NCBI GenBank assembly: GCA_947650285.1
Contig: CANTFL010000086.1
Coordinates: 1,240,001-1,304,000, forward strand
Length of the DNA: 64,000 nucleotides
Direction of reading: 5' to 3'
Origin: Hyaloperonospora brassicae
Lineage: Eukaryota > Oomycota > Peronosporomycetes > Peronosporales > Peronosporaceae
Shown: piece by piece, positions 1 to 12,100 of the stretch
Position numbering within the stretch: the stretch's first letter is position 1
Layout of the letters: each line of letters begins with the position of its first letter
The notes under the pieces: generated by a model
What the model was told of the DNA's origin: nothing
Databases searched by the model: none
What the model saw: only the letters and a program-made list of their open reading frames with translations
Translations under genes and position numbers: made by a program

Positions 1-478
1 TTCGCCCACCGACATCGTCGACGTTGGCCCTGTAGTATCGGCGAGCGACACGGACTGCAAACAACGGTAGGAACAGTTCCAGTCACGGGTTCCCACGGCC
101 TCGTGGCCTCGCCCAGCGCCTTCGCGTATCTTCGCACCCGAAGCGACCGACGCGGCCGTTCCTCTTTCATCGTCTTCGAGCGACACATTGGCGACCGAAG
201 TGGCGAGTAACTGGGCAAACGTCCACGTCTGAAGACCTTCAGGTCTCTTGTCCAGTTGGGAAGCTGCAGGAGGACTCGTCCCGGTCGTGCAGGACGCCCC
301 GGGGGCTCGACGACTGGCGTCGCTCGTTCGGGACTGCATCATTCCAGCCACACGTGCTGACAGGACGTGCGGTGCACGGCGTAGCGTCCGCCTCGACTGC
401 TTCCTCCTGATGAGACAGACCGCTAAGCAGTGCAAAGCATCGAGTGGGGCACCACCACACGCACCGGTACAAAAGGAC

Positions 479-482
479 GGAA

Positions 483-517
<35 letters not shown>

Positions 518-536
518 AGAGGAGGAGGAGGGAGAG
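479..536. repeat. GA-rich purine tract
   Basis: Nearly pure purine strand of GGA/GAA/GAG triplets. It produces a poly-Ser frame on the minus strand and an Arg/Gly/Lys-rich frame on the plus strand, neither of which looks like a real protein. Confidence 0.8.
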
Positions 537-881
537 AATCCGTAGGCGTCGGAAGAAAAGCGGATGTGGTCGTGGAAGGAAGCGGTTGGATGGACGGGCC
601 ACACCTGCGGCAGTGAATGTATCGGGGAGAACGGGACGGAGGGATTTGTTGGTTGGTCCGTTGACCCATTAAGTGGTTGGCCGTGTAGCTGAGACCTGCG
701 GCCCTACTGCTTGAGTTGAGACGGAGATCCTGTCTGTTGTGGCTTCATCCAGCGGCTGGAGGGGACCACTTCTTGCCCCCAAACGTTGTGCAAAAAGGTG
801 CAGTTGGGTTGCTGCAGTTGGACAGTGGGGACTGATCCGAAAACGCAGTGCTGCTTTTGTCGTACGTGATCTCTCACACAT

Positions 882-900
882 GCGTGTGTGTGTGTGTGTG
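882..900. repeat. (TG)n microsatellite
   Basis: Short run of alternating G and T, about nine dinucleotide units. Confidence 0.8.
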
Positions 901-1413
901 GCTCGCAGGAGGTTGTTGGACGGGAGACGTGGAAGGACAAGACGCATTGAGACGTGTCGATATATGTGCGGAGAGGAGTCTGCTTGAGCTTACGAATTAC
1001 GGTCAGTGCAACAACGTCCTGGATGGGTGGGGTTCATCATGGCTCTCGAAAGTCCTCTTGCAGCTGAAAAGCTGTCGGACGACTTCCGAGCCAGTTCGGA
1101 TCGCAGGATATGCGAGTCAGTCGATAATGACCGTGAGATCAGCAGTTAACATGTACATCTCGACGCGCGGTGCATACTGTATTGCGACAAAAGCGAAGCG
1201 GCATGACGAAGTGGGCGACCAGACGATATGGATGGTCACAGTACACGTTCACTCGCACTTCCAGCATGCCTTTCATTCTCCTTCTATCTACTGTCACACT
1301 GCAGTGGGGGAACAGCATTGTGCTACCCACGTGCCTGTGCACCTATCTATGCTGCTGCAAACCAAGGGCCACCTGCGCGTCTCTCAGGCTGATCCGTTGC
1401 GATGAAAGCTATC

Positions 1414-3775
1414 TCAGCACGCAGTAGCAGCGTTGTAGAGCGCCCACGACCGGGTCAGACCGTCATCCATAGTCGCGTTCATCAGCTTGTACAGCGAATC
1501 CATCTTGTTCACGACCGCTGCATTCACCAACAACAACGACAGCCACGTGTTGTTGCTGTTTTTCGTAGTGACGATCTGTTCCTTCGATAGGATATCATTC
1601 CACTCCTCCATCACAAACGGCGTCGTGCGAGCCAACGCATTCACCGGCGACACTGGGATCATCTGGATGCCGTGGATCGCGTACTTCTCGTTCAGGAACC
1701 ACGTGTTGTATAAAATCTTGTTGTCGTAGAAAATGCCAGTGACTCGGTTTCGCACGATCTCAGGCGGGTGAATCTTGTTCTCCGACGTAAGCAGGAAATA
1801 CTCGCGGACCGTATAGGCGTTCAGACGCAGCATCAGACTGCCGAGATCTTCCAAGGTCCTGTGGCCAGTCTCTCTGCCCCACAATGTCATGCCGTAGTAA
1901 AAGTTCAGATCTTCAGACGTGCTCTCCTTGTCCTTGCCGTGGTCCAGCAGTGTCACGCCACGTGAGTACGAGTGGCCGTGGTACCAGGAAAAGTGACGGA
2001 ATCGAGTGTAGACGGGATCATCCAGGCTCGGGTTGGACACGTCTCGCAGCAGCATCCAGATGAATTGTTCCAGCTCTGGCATCAAATACCACGTCGGGTC
2101 CAAGTACTTGAGGATGGCTGCTGACAGCACGTAGTAGCCAAAGTGGTAGTGATGGTCGTTGTAGATCCCACTGCCAAAGTCCATGTACAGATTGTCGTTT
2201 TCGAAGATCAAACCAGAAACAACCCCACCGTACAGCGTTTCGTAGACGAGAGGAGGCGACAACGTGTTGTTCAGCAACGGTTCGAACAACCTCTCCAGCT
2301 TCTGTATACAAAGCGCCAGCAGCGTCGTATCCGAGCCGACTACCGTGGTGTCCGCTGCCATCAGACACAACGACGCGTACTTCTGCAAGGCCTTTCCGTT
2401 AAAGTACCAAGAATTGGTAGCCAAAGTCCAGTTGGCGAGAATGTCCTCTCGCAGCGTGCGAAGCATGTTTGTTTCCCGGACAAGATAGGAGGACAGTTTC
2501 CCAGCTGGGTAAAAGTCGATCTCGAAATCTGCCTCTGGCACGTTGAAGGACCAGCACAACGACATCTGACCCACCATCAGACCTCGCGTAGTTGAGTTCA
2601 GCGTGATGGCACCTGGTGTCTCAGCCGTTATCGGAGAGTCAATCATTGACTCTACTTGGTGCGGTAACGCAAAGTGCAGCAACCCCCCCAGTGTCGCAAG
2701 TACTGCCTACAGTATCCCAGTGCAGCGAGTACTGAGTGCGCGTTTCCATCGAGACAGTGCCACCCCGTACAATACACGATACGTAGTCGTCGTACAGCGT
2801 GTCTGGTGCGCCTTTTGGAAGCACGGCGACTCGTATCGTGCCTGAGTACGTTTTGTCCGCAACAAGAGACGATCCCGACGCGTTCACCGAGAATGTCACC
2901 GAGTCCTCCACGCGCAACGACAGTCTCGTGTCACTGGCATACAGCACCCACGTCTGGTTGCTGCTGAGATGGATAACGAGCTTGCCCGGTGCCGGTTTGT
3001 CCACGCGTGTGATATTGTACTCAGTGTCGATGCGCGGAGTAAGACAGTTGTACGAGGCCGACACGAAGGCCATGCCGCTCAACAGCGCTGAATCGATGCA
3101 GTTGGTCGTCCCGTGATCACAAAGTCGGAGCTTGACACCCATGTCACTCCACGAGTACACTTCGTACGTTGGTCGCGTTTCGTTGAACTCGCGAGCTGAG
3201 AGCGTCAGGTCATTGTGGGTCCCGTGTGAGTACCATTGAACTGTGCCATTGATCTCTGGTGCCATCTCACGATACGTGTAGGGGTAGTACGACATCAATC
3301 CATATGGCCGTACCCTGGGCAGCATGAATGCGTACGGCTGAGCCCATGATGGAAAGTTCTCGGACGTGTTGAGAGCCGTGATGTGGATCAAGTTTCCCCA
3401 CCATTTGTTCGTCGGGATCGGCTGGTTCAAAGCTTCTGCAGCGACATTGATGATCGGAGCAAGTCTTGCGAGACTACCGTTCCGTCTGTACAAAGCCTCT
3501 GGTGGCTCATTAAACCCAAAGGGGGCAAAATAGCCGCCGCTCGTCGGGTCCAGGCCGTTCATCCTCGCTGCTTGGCCGTGCATCTTCGGGCTTCGTTGCG
3601 GTCTTCTCTCAGTACCTTGAGGGCTTCTCAGATGCGTCAGTCTCTGGGTAGCGCCCTCCCCGTCTCGCTCGCGATAGCGAAAACCTTCGCCAACAGCAGG
3701 GTCGGGCACTGAAGCTGCAGCGTTTGTGCCTGCAACCGCAATGACCACAGCAACAGCTCGTCCGAAGAACCTCAT
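1414..3775 (-). pseudogene. Secreted endo-1,3-beta-glucanase, GH81 family, frameshifted copy
   Basis: Paralogue of the intact gene at 47367-49721, in the same orientation. It starts at the ATG 3775-3773, which gives an N-terminus MRFFGRAVAVVIAVAG resembling the signal peptide of the intact copy. GH81 hallmarks are present: PIPTNKWWGNLI, PLVYETLYGGVVSG, the DHHYHFGYY block and the ESTSEDLNFYYG block with the catalytic-type Glu residues. GH81 enzymes cleave internal beta-1,3-glucan linkages; in oomycetes the substrate could be their own wall glucan or host callose. The frame breaks at 2682-2688, where this copy has seven G (minus strand) and one more base than the intact copy, so the N-terminal half runs to a stop at 2639 and the C-terminal half reopens at 2682. 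Everything else is open, so this is either a very young pseudogene or a homopolymer error in the assembly. Confidence 0.88.
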
Positions 3776-4452
3776 CTCCAGCCCCGCGAGTACACAGGTG
3801 GAGAAGGCAGGGAAGGTCCGATGTTTGGCAGCACTTGGGCAGCAATTGAGAGATAATGATGTGAGTGCGGCTTTTTGTCTCGGTGTACAGCAAGCAGTAG
3901 GAGGAAAACATGACGAAGGCGGCGATGGTAGGCAACTGGATAGACGTGCCATTGCCTCGCCATTTCAGTGCATCGGAGCTGGACAGGCTGTCACATGTTG
4001 TCGGGTTGTACGATAGGCGCTACATTCAGAAGCATCGTCCGGCGCAAGAGCTTCAAATCCTCGCTTTGGATCAGAGCGATACAGGTTGACAGCGACCTGC
4101 TGAGAGCACAAAAGACACCATCTGTCGAGTCCGTCGTCGGGGGAGTGTGTTATCTAAGCTTCAGGCCATGGACATGACGGGTCGATAACGGCAGTCTGAT
4201 ACGGCCCATGTACTGATGCCATGTACTGATGCTCACGATACGGTGGACCTCCGGCGATCGTACACTCACAACTAGCACAGCGTCGCAGTGGATGTTTACT
4301 GCACCTTGCAGCCTCGACATGTCGACCAGTACCGCCATTTCCGTCTGTTTACAGCGTCGACCAGTACCGCCAATTCCGTCTGTATCTTTCCTGAAATTCG
4401 AGCGTCTAGACCAGATCGTGGCCACGCGAACGTGGAAGAAGCGACATTTTCA
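3776..4452. other. GH81 upstream region and LINE target flank, no gene recognised
   Basis: Upstream (minus-strand) sequence of the broken GH81 gene and the left flank of the LINE. Contains a 13-bp tandem duplication near 4206-4230 and a 35-bp tandem duplication at 4321-4383. No ORF with recognisable features. Confidence 0.5.
4321..4383. repeat. 35-bp tandem duplication
   Basis: Two adjacent copies, starting at 4321 and 4356, sharing GTCGACCAGTACCGCC and then CCGTCTGT with small differences between. Confidence 0.8.
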
Positions 4453-4470
4453 TGTCATGGGACTGACCTT
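4453..4470. repeat. LINE target-site duplication, copy at the poly(A) end
   Basis: TGTCATGGGACTGACCTT, identical over 18 bp to 13409-13426 and directly abutting the T-run that is the poly(A) end of the minus-strand LINE. Confidence 0.93.
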
Positions 4471-4522
4471 TTTTTTTTTTTTTTTTTTTTTGTGATCAGA
4501 TGGTCTATTAACATGGGTTTAG

Positions 4523-7500
4523 CTATGTACAAGATCTCTGGTAAATGCGGAGCCAAACGGCCAGCCCCGGTTTGTCCGAAGGGTGGCTTTGGCTAGCCCT
4601 TGACATGCCTGGAGGCCCGTCAGGTGCTCGTTCGAGCAACTCGATGCTGGATACTAGCACGGCGCCCATGATGGCTGAAGCCTCTTTTCTGTGCTCTCTG
4701 GTCGCAATCGCGCGAAGTTGGCAGACGCATGCAGTCCAAAAGCTCTGCGTGGTTCCGGGGAGGTCGGACACGACTGTGCTGTAGACGGCTTCATTGCGGT
4801 CGGTCCACAGCCTTGTAAGACACATCGTCGCAAGAATGTGCCACATTCTCTTCCAGACGTGGTCGGCCATTTCCCGATCCTCCTGAAAGCGGTCTTTCAG
4901 TATTGCTGTGCGGTGCTGTGGTACGTGCGACACTCGTCGACTTGCACACGCTTGAAAAAATTGCTGAGTGCGCTGTCGTGATGGTCGCTCGCCTGTCCAT
5001 TGACTAACGAGTTTACCCCAGAGAGCTTCAGCATACGCGCACTCCCAGAATAAATGAGCCGGAGTCTCCTTTTTTCCCCGACAGCCCGGTCGCTTCCTAC
5101 ATTCGTCGTTCTCGGACCGCCCAGCGTGATGGAGATTAAGTTGTCCAGTCACGATCCTGTACCCGGTCCAGACTTGAAAATCAGTCAGGCCATGGCTATG
5201 ATCCCATGCTTGCTTAGGTGTTTGGCTGAGGACTGCTCGTTGCCAGTCATCCGTGCTTGCGCGTGTTTCTAGCCGATCCAAAAAAGCTCCTAACCGCCGG
5301 GCTAGAATTTTTTTGTGAAACGCAAACGCTTGTCGTTTAAGACACGCTATGACGCACTCGTTTGGCGTTGTGTCCGGGACTGACCACGGAAATCGGTGAA
5401 GCAGAGGGTGCGCCTCGAAGACGAAAACCGTTGATTGTGAATCGGAACGTAATGTCCGTTCGGATGCCGTAAACCCGTCTGCCTGCTCCGGGAAATGTCC
5501 CGTACACCTCCAGTGTATACCATCGGTCAGCTGATGCAATTGGACTCGCCGTGTCGGATTAAGCCCAGATTCCAGTGTGCTGCCCTCGATTATTCCTGCG
5601 CCCTGGTAATTCCAGGTGTATGGCGAAAAACCCGGTGTAGCGTGCCGCATGCACAGTGGCTGGTGGGCGTCCAGACGTGAGCCGATCGGTATTGCTGGCG
5701 TGGACAGCAGAAGGGCTGTAGCCCACCGCCGTAATTTTCTCATCGAATGGTGGTGGGGTTGGTGCGGAGGTTTTGGTATTAGGATGACAAATTCTGCCGG
5801 TCCCGTACGTGAGATGCTCAGTCGTGCCAGCGAAGAGTCTTCAATTCTGTCGTACGCCCGTCGAGTCATGATGCCGCCACGATAATCGCGGATCCAGGGG
5901 TTTGCTGACCAGTTAAATGTGGACCAGAAACGCTGGATCTCGTCGGGCATGTCACCCACCCCGAGCCGTCGCGTTGGAAAAGGGTAGGAGTAAGATAAGA
6001 CAAATTCATCTCCCTCCCACCAGCTAGTCGCCGTTTCCAGTAACGAAGCTGAGTGTGCGACAACCCAAGATGAGACTCGCGCAACTTGGTCCTGTGTTGG
6101 GGCGAGCCATTCGCCCAGCGTCTGGTTTACCTCACGTCCTATACTTCGGGACATGCGAGGAGGTTGCCGACGGCCTACCTGCACTGGAGATACCGGGTGT
6201 TCTGCTGCGTGCTCCAGTCCACGGTAAGCCCACTGACGCCACGCCGAAAAGTACCTGTCCGAGCGTTGAGTGAGCCAGAGAAGTGCGTGCTTCGTTCTTT
6301 GTGTGTTGACGGCTACGGACACATCGGCCAGCCCGATACCTCCCGCCAGTTTTGGTGTAAAGAGTAGACCCGGGTTGACTTTGTGCCGACTTTTGTCCGT
6401 CGTCGTTGCATGAGCCCATAAGAATTGCTTATATAAATTGTTCACTTCGATCATCGCCCACGAAGGTATTTCAAAGACGCTCGCCGTAAAGAGCAACGAC
6501 GGTAGTACTATGGAGTTTAAGATAAGAACCCGGTTCTCCACACTTGTAGCGACTTGTGTTGCCGTAAGGAGGCGACGCTGAATCTTCTGAATCCTAAGTG
6601 CCCAATTTTTATTCTCTAAGCCCCCAGTTCCGATCTCAAAACCCAGATATTGCGTTGTGCCGCCCGGCGGAATGACTTCGATTCCCTCGTAGCTCCTCAA
6701 CTTTACCGACCGGTTCAAAAACAGGATTTTGCTCTTGTCCGGTTGGACATGCAAACCCGATAAAGCCCCAAAGGCGTTGACAATACGCATCGCCTGCGGA
6801 AGCTGGTCGGCCTGCTCAAGAAAAAGTGTCGAATCGTCCACAAACGCTGAAAACAAATGCCTTTGACCGTGGAGCCCCGGTGTGCGAAGCCCTGTAAGTG
6901 TCGGGTCCTGCTTTAAGGCAATACCTAATATCTCCACAACGAGCAAAAAAAGCAGGGGCGCTAGCGGGCAACCCTGGCGAATACCGGAGCGCACCGGTAA
7001 AGCTGAGGACTCGCACCCGTTGACGACAAAAGTCGCCGTCGTACCGTTGTGGATGCGTCTGATGAGATCCACAAATTGTTCGGCAAAGCCAAAATGATGC
7101 AGAGTCTCGTACATAAACTCTCGGTCGACGGTATCGTAAGCCTTGCGAAAGTCAAGGAGTAAGATACATCTGCTCTTCCTAGCGGCCAGATCTTCGTGAT
7201 CAGCTGCAGTCTGTAACTGAGCCATCATCATCATAACTGTGTTCATCATTCGACGCCCATGCACAAAACCCTGCTGCGAGTCGCTGATAGCTCTGGGTAG
7301 AGATTGTTGAAGTCGGGTAGCTAATACCTTCGCGAAGACTTTGTAGCTCGTTTGCAGCAAAGAAATCGGACGATAATCCATGGCGTCGTCAGAGTCTCCC
7401 TTTTTCCGCAAGGGAATTATGAACGCCTCGAGAAACGACGGAGGTAGATCCGCTCCTGCCAGAATTAGATTCCCAATCGTGACCAGCGCCGGTACCATGA

Positions 7501-9148
7501 GAGCCGCCGAATCCTTGTAGAAGTCGTTGTTGAGTCCGTCCGGTCCGGCGGATTTATGCCGCTTGAGGCAGGTGACAGCTAAAAGTACCTCAGCCTCTGT
7601 TATCGGCTGCAGCATGCGCTCATTGTCAAGAGCTGTTATGCGTTGCTCCGGCGGGATTGTCGCAAATTGACGTACCGCCTCAGGTAAAAGAGTAGCAGAT
7701 GTGACTCGGTGACTCCGACTCAACACATGAGCCCATTCCGAGGCGAACTGATCCGCCACCGATGTCCCAGGCGAGAATTCTACACCGTAGCGCGCGTGAA
7801 GGGCAGTTATGCGCTGGTCCCGCTCCCAATTAGCGACCCGCTTGTAGGTCCTCCTGAGTCGTGCTGTCGTCCGCGCTAATGACTCGCCAATATACACCAT
7901 ATGGGCCTCCCGCATCTCTTCCATGTTGGCGGACACCCACTGTCGACGCGTCAAAAATTGCTGCCGGTTCCGCTTCCGTGATTTAGCGATAAAGCGTTTT
8001 CTGCGCTGCTTTTCCCTTTTTCGCACAACCTTGATACAGTCGGTGCTACAGGCGACATGCGCATCCCACGACTGGATGGTGGGAGCCTTGCCCACCCCCG
8101 CTGTCGTCAGGTCCCGGATTAAGTCCGATAGAACGCGATCGGGCTGGTTGGTCCGGACAGGATACGAAGCACGTAGTCGGCGCGTGTCTGTATGCTCGGA
8201 CCGCCTTCTGCGTAGGTGCAGAACCACCTGATCATGGTCTGAATACTGCGGCGGAGGGGACGTAGAGACCCATAGGACCTCGGATGACCAGGCTTGAGGA
8301 ACGTAGAATCTATCAATACGGCTAGCAGTCCCTTCCGTCCAGTATGTGTAGTGATGATTGGTATCGAACTCGTCATCCTCTGCATGATCCCGGAGGTGCC
8401 GAGCATCACTGAGACATGTCGCCGCCAACAGAACCCGCAGCGCGGGACTTTCGGGACGGCTGGCTCCCCTGGGGCCTAACCGATCTACCTGCGGGCTCTG
8501 CACGCTATTGAAATCCCCCACAAGCACAGTGTCGTCTGACGGCATGTTCCAGTCCTGAAGGCCGGTAAAAAACTCCTCTCGCTCTGCACGAATTGTTGGT
8601 GCATAGACATTAAGAAGAAAGAAATCGTCAATCTTTACTCCGATCGCTCTTGATGTCCACCTCTCTTCATTCCATGCGCTTGCTAGCGCCGCCGCCGCGG
8701 GAGTGAGTAATATACCCACCCCACGCGCCCTAGACGAACCGAGACTCCAGTAGGACATTATAGGGTGTTGTGGGTCGTGGTGTTTGCCCCACATCTTTTT
8801 CCACTCCTGTTGAAGAGTACTCACTTCTTCCACAGTCGACACATGTGTTTCTTGAATACACCATGCTATCGGCCTGCTGTTTGTAAGCTCTTGCCTCCAG
8901 GCCCGCATCCAAAGGTGGCGTTTATTCTTCGTAAACCCGAGAACATTTTGTGTTAGGAGACGTCTGTCGGCCCCCCGCCGCTTTTCCAAACTCTGATCAC
9001 CGATAGAAAAATTGTTTAGCAGAAAGGTGCGCCCGTAGGCGTCAGCACTTGATAAACCGGTTCTGTCGTAGCGGACCGAGGGTAACTCTCGTGAAGTGCC
9101 CTTAGTACTGATGTAGAGGTTTTTCCTCCAGACGCGCCAGGCCCGCAT
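4523..9148 (-). CDS. LINE ORF2: APE-type endonuclease / reverse transcriptase
   Basis: Performs target-primed reverse transcription. The frame is open from 9229, but the first ATG is at 9148-9146, giving about 1541 aa and a 47-nt overlap with the upstream ORF. Numbering from the start of the open frame, endonuclease motifs are QETH (E127), VGDFN (D239, N241), SRIDRFY (D306) and SDHD (H332). The RT domain spans roughly residues 550-860, with RPISLL, the LLDFRKAYDTV aspartate (D693), GIRQGCPLAP and the catalytic FVDD box (796-799), which replaces the more usual YADD/FADD. Near the C-terminus is a Cys-Cys-His-Cys cluster (CRKRPGCRGK ... HLFWEC), the usual nucleic-acid-binding finger of L1-like ORF2. 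No RNase H domain was seen. No stop or frameshift interrupts it. Confidence 0.93.
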   Translation of the reverse strand: MRAWRVWRKNLYISTKGTSRELPSVRYDRTGLSSADAYGRTFLLNNFSIGDQSLEKRRGADRRLLTQNVLGFTKNKRHLWMRAWRQELTNSRPIAWCIQETHVSTVEEVSTLQQEWKKMWGKHHDPQHPIMSYWSLGSSRARGVGILLTPAAAALASAWNEERWTSRAIGVKIDDFFLLNVYAPTIRAEREEFFTGLQDWNMPSDDTVLVGDFNSVQSPQVDRLGPRGASRPESPALRVLLAATCLSDARHLRDHAEDDEFDTNHHYTYWTEGTASRIDRFYVPQAWSSEVLWVSTSPPPQYSDHDQVVLHLRRRRSEHTDTRRLRASYPVRTNQPDRVLSDLIRDLTTAGVGKAPTIQSWDAHVACSTDCIKVVRKREKQRRKRFIAKSRKRNRQQFLTRRQWVSANMEEMREAHMVYIGESLARTTARLRRTYKRVANWERDQRITALHARYGVEFSPGTSVADQFASEWAHVLSRSHRVTSATLLPEAVRQFATIPPEQRITALDNERMLQPITEAEVLLAVTCLKRHKSAGPDGLNNDFYKDSAALMVPALVTIGNLILAGADLPPSFLEAFIIPLRKKGDSDDAMDYRPISLLQTSYKVFAKVLATRLQQSLPRAISDSQQGFVHGRRMMNTVMMMMAQLQTAADHEDLAARKSRCILLLDFRKAYDTVDREFMYETLHHFGFAEQFVDLIRRIHNGTTATFVVNGCESSALPVRSGIRQGCPLAPLLFLLVVEILGIALKQDPTLTGLRTPGLHGQRHLFSAFVDDSTLFLEQADQLPQAMRIVNAFGALSGLHVQPDKSKILFLNRSVKLRSYEGIEVIPPGGTTQYLGFEIGTGGLENKNWALRIQKIQRRLLTATQVATSVENRVLILNSIVLPSLLFTASVFEIPSWAMIEVNNLYKQFLWAHATTTDKSRHKVNPGLLFTPKLAGGIGLADVSVAVNTQRTKHALLWLTQRSDRYFSAWRQWAYRGLEHAAEHPVSPVQVGRRQPPRMSRSIGREVNQTLGEWLAPTQDQVARVSSWVVAHSASLLETATSWWEGDEFVLSYSYPFPTRRLGVGDMPDEIQRFWSTFNWSANPWIRDYRGGIMTRRAYDRIEDSSLARLSISRTGPAEFVILIPKPPHQPHHHSMRKLRRWATALLLSTPAIPIGSRLDAHQPLCMRHATPGFSPYTWNYQGAGIIEGSTLESGLNPTRRVQLHQLTDGIHWRCTGHFPEQADGFTASERTLRSDSQSTVFVFEAHPLLHRFPWSVPDTTPNECVIACLKRQAFAFHKKILARRLGAFLDRLETRASTDDWQRAVLSQTPKQAWDHSHGLTDFQVWTGYRIVTGQLNLHHAGRSENDECRKRPGCRGKKETPAHLFWECAYAEALWGKLVSQWTGERPSRQRTQQFFQACASRRVSHVPQHRTAILKDRFQEDREMADHVWKRMWHILATMCLTRLWTDRNEAVYSTVVSDLPGTTQSFWTACVCQLRAIATREHRKEASAIMGAVLVSSIELLERAPDGPPGMSRASQSHPSDKPGLAVWLRIYQRSCT

Positions 9149-12100
9149 AGAAAAACCCCTCGATAGCCACCCAATCGGCCAAATTTGTGGAGGAATAGTA
9201 AGCCTCTTTGTATTTGGCGTTGGTGGCAATCAGCTTGAAGTGTGATCGGATTTTACCCGCCACCCGAGTCCCCGATGAGAAGCCCTCTACCAGAGCGGCA
9301 ATCTCTTTATCATACAGTTGTGCACACAGCAAATGGTGACTAAGCCGGGACCGCCGTCTTGGATCACAGAGTTTCAGCAGGTCATCCCCAGCGTAGGATC
9401 GAGCCTCCAGTTTGATCCAGTCATCCATATTGTCAATGAGGGGCGCCAGCATCGTGTTATCCGGTCGGCGCCTCGCATTGTCGAGCCACCGCAGCACCCA
9501 TGACTTTGATTGCTCATCCATCGGAGTTTCGCTGTATCGTTGTAACGCATCCACCACGCAGTCGCGCCTGCTCTCCGTCATCCAGTGAACGAAGACCGAG
9601 GTGTCAAGAATTTGTAAGAGCTCCCCAGGAAATACAAACCGCTTGACCAGCCAAAGCAGATGATCTGGAGCGAGTCGAGCGACCCGCTCCCACTCCAATG
9701 TAGAGCTGTTGGCGTTGGGGAAAGGTAATGTCTGGTGGTTGGGCCATGCCGGCTCCATCAGATCCCACGCAGCAGCCCAGTCATCGCGATCAATGCGATC
9801 GGTGTCTTCGCCTTGCGTAAGCATTAGCGGAGGCATTTGGTCTCCGCGTCCCCGCTTAAATAGAGTTGTGTTGCACCGGTCCGCCTCTTTAAACGTCTGA
9901 GGCTCCTTTTGTTCGGGGGAGGACGTGTGAGCTCGTTTCCGGTCCTGAATAGGGGCTCTCCGCAGATCACGTGACGGTGTTGATGGTGGCCCCACCGGAA
10001 CCAATTGACGCTCCACTGTAACTAGCGCGCCGCTCTGTTCCGACCGCGATGATACTGCTACAAGTGGCGGAATAGTGCTTTTACCGTGTGATGGGGATGC
10101 TGCATCTAAAGTCTGCTCTAGTGTCGGCAAGTCCGCGTCGCCGCTTATTGCAAGATCCGCGATATGAATGCTTTCGTTGCCAATGCGCTTTGACGCGCTA
10201 GACGACCGCAAAATAGCTTCCATTTCAAAATCAGGAAGCCGACTTGTGTACCCAGAGTGCAGAAAAGCTGAGTAATGGCGTGGTTGATACTGCAGGACAA
10301 GCGGTGGTCTCGATGGTGAGTCTATCTTTCCGGCGACCACTTCATCCATGAAAACATCCACCGACAACGAATACTCCGCCCACGTCTCGACCACGCTGTG
10401 GTGACGTGAAACTGTAGTCGGAACGTACTTGACACACCGCCACTCCTGGGACTCTCCATCATTACGCTGAACAACATATATGGCCCGTTTTAAAAAATTG
10501 GATGCCATGCCTACAGTATCACTGCCGCCCCATGCGTCTTCGGGTACGCTTTCCGTCCTAATGGACGTACTCATAGCATAATCGTCCAGGTACCACCGAA
10601 CTTGCGAAGCCGACTCAGCCCGTGTCATTTCCGGCCACCCCCGGCAGACATTGGTCAAAAGATTAACTCGGTGGTCGTGGGCTAGCTGACCCTCCAGATC
10701 TATGAGACCCGAATACTTGATCCCGCGTTTCAGGCAGGCCGTTAGGCATTCGAGTGTCCTGCCCGGGTCATCTAGATTGGCGTCCACTGCCGCCTGAGAA
10801 ATTGCCATGGCCAGGCAGTTCCCGGTTGCGGGGGTAACCGCTGATCTGAGCCCAAGTTGTTGTTCCAGCTCCACCAGTGAAGCCGGGGCGTTGACCGACC
10901 GGGCGCCTATAGGTAGAGCCTCCGTTCGCTGCTTGGTCAGACTTTGGACCAGCCGACTAAAAGAATTCCGCTCTGTACGCTGGCGAGTCAGTAGGACCGG
11001 TATTGGTGAAGTCGGAGCGGGTCCCCGCTCCCGGCCGGCTTTTTTCCGGTGGGACCGGTTTGAGGTGGTTGGGATGTGGGGGGATACCGTCCGCGACGGA
11101 GCCTGCTCGTGGATCCCAGCAGTTGACTCTGATGACGAGAGAGGGGCTGTACTCGTATCTTTACGCTTATTGGCCGTGGCCCTGTCCGCGTGCTGGGTTT
11201 CTTCGACATTGTTTTGTGCACGATTCTCCCGGTCAGTGGGGCTGGACGCAAACACACGAGAAATCAACTTTTTTGCGCGTCCCTTCTTGGATAGGCTGGT
11301 AAGCCATGGGTGTTGCTCCACCGGTTTAGGTTGTGGCTGTACATGCTCGAATTTTTTTCCTTGCTCAACGTGCGGTGCGCTGCTGACTGTGCTGGCGGCG
11401 GGAGGTGGGACTGGCACTGTCTCTGGAGACGCGCTTGCCCCCCTCGGACACGGAGGCGTGACAGCTGCTTGAGCGGCCTTTTCTGCCGCCTCCTGTAGAG
11501 TCAATCGTCGCGCCGCCATGGCACGGATTTCGTCTAGACTGGAGAACGGTTTAGCTAGGTCCTCTAGCTCCCGCACGTCCGCTTCTTTAACGACTAATCC
11601 TCCGGGACCTCGTAATAAGGCATCGGTGAAGCCACACCGGGCGATCGTATGCCCCAGATTTCCACATTGTAGACATTGCAGCCGATGCCCTACGTTTGGG
11701 TGCTTGACAATGATGGTTGTGCCAAACCATAGGAGTCGCACTATCCCATCGAGAAAAGTAGGGCAACCGGCCAGTTTAAATGTCACTCTCCAGATTGTTG
11801 ACGTCCGGGAATTCGGCGTATGTGTATCCAGGTCTTCCATCTCAAACTCGGTTGGTATGTTTGCCTTAAAATATGCCGCAATCCTGCCCACGTCGCTAAA
11901 GCGGGTTAAATTATGGAGATGCACGGTGTATTCCACTCGCCTGCCTTGTTGTTTGCCATTCAACCCTTGCTGCCGTCTCCAGATCGAACCGTGGTCCGGT
12001 CGGTGGGCATTTTGAAGTCGGTAAACAGCTCCTCGGAACGGCACCCGTACATCCTTGTGGCGTTCAGCCGTCGTTCGTGTGAAAAAATAAAAGTGTATGG

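Larger units (their letters stand above)
1..1413. other. No recognisable gene; low-complexity flank 3' of the first GH81 gene
   Basis: No ORF here has a recognisable domain. The longest frames are shadows of a purine-rich tract and of each other. Contents are a GA-rich run, a short TG microsatellite and, next to 1414, about 60 bp that resembles the 3' flank of the second GH81 gene (around 47310-47366), so the GH81 duplication includes a little 3' sequence. Confidence 0.5.

Noticed and set aside
239..604. Poly-Ser minus-strand ORF and basic plus-strand ORFs at 248-672
   Set aside because: They are translations of the GA-rich tract with no conserved sequence outside it.
10807..11472. Plus-strand ORF of 221 codons inside the LINE
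   Set aside because: Antisense shadow of the OTU-containing ORF; no domain and Arg/Cys-rich composition typical of shadows.
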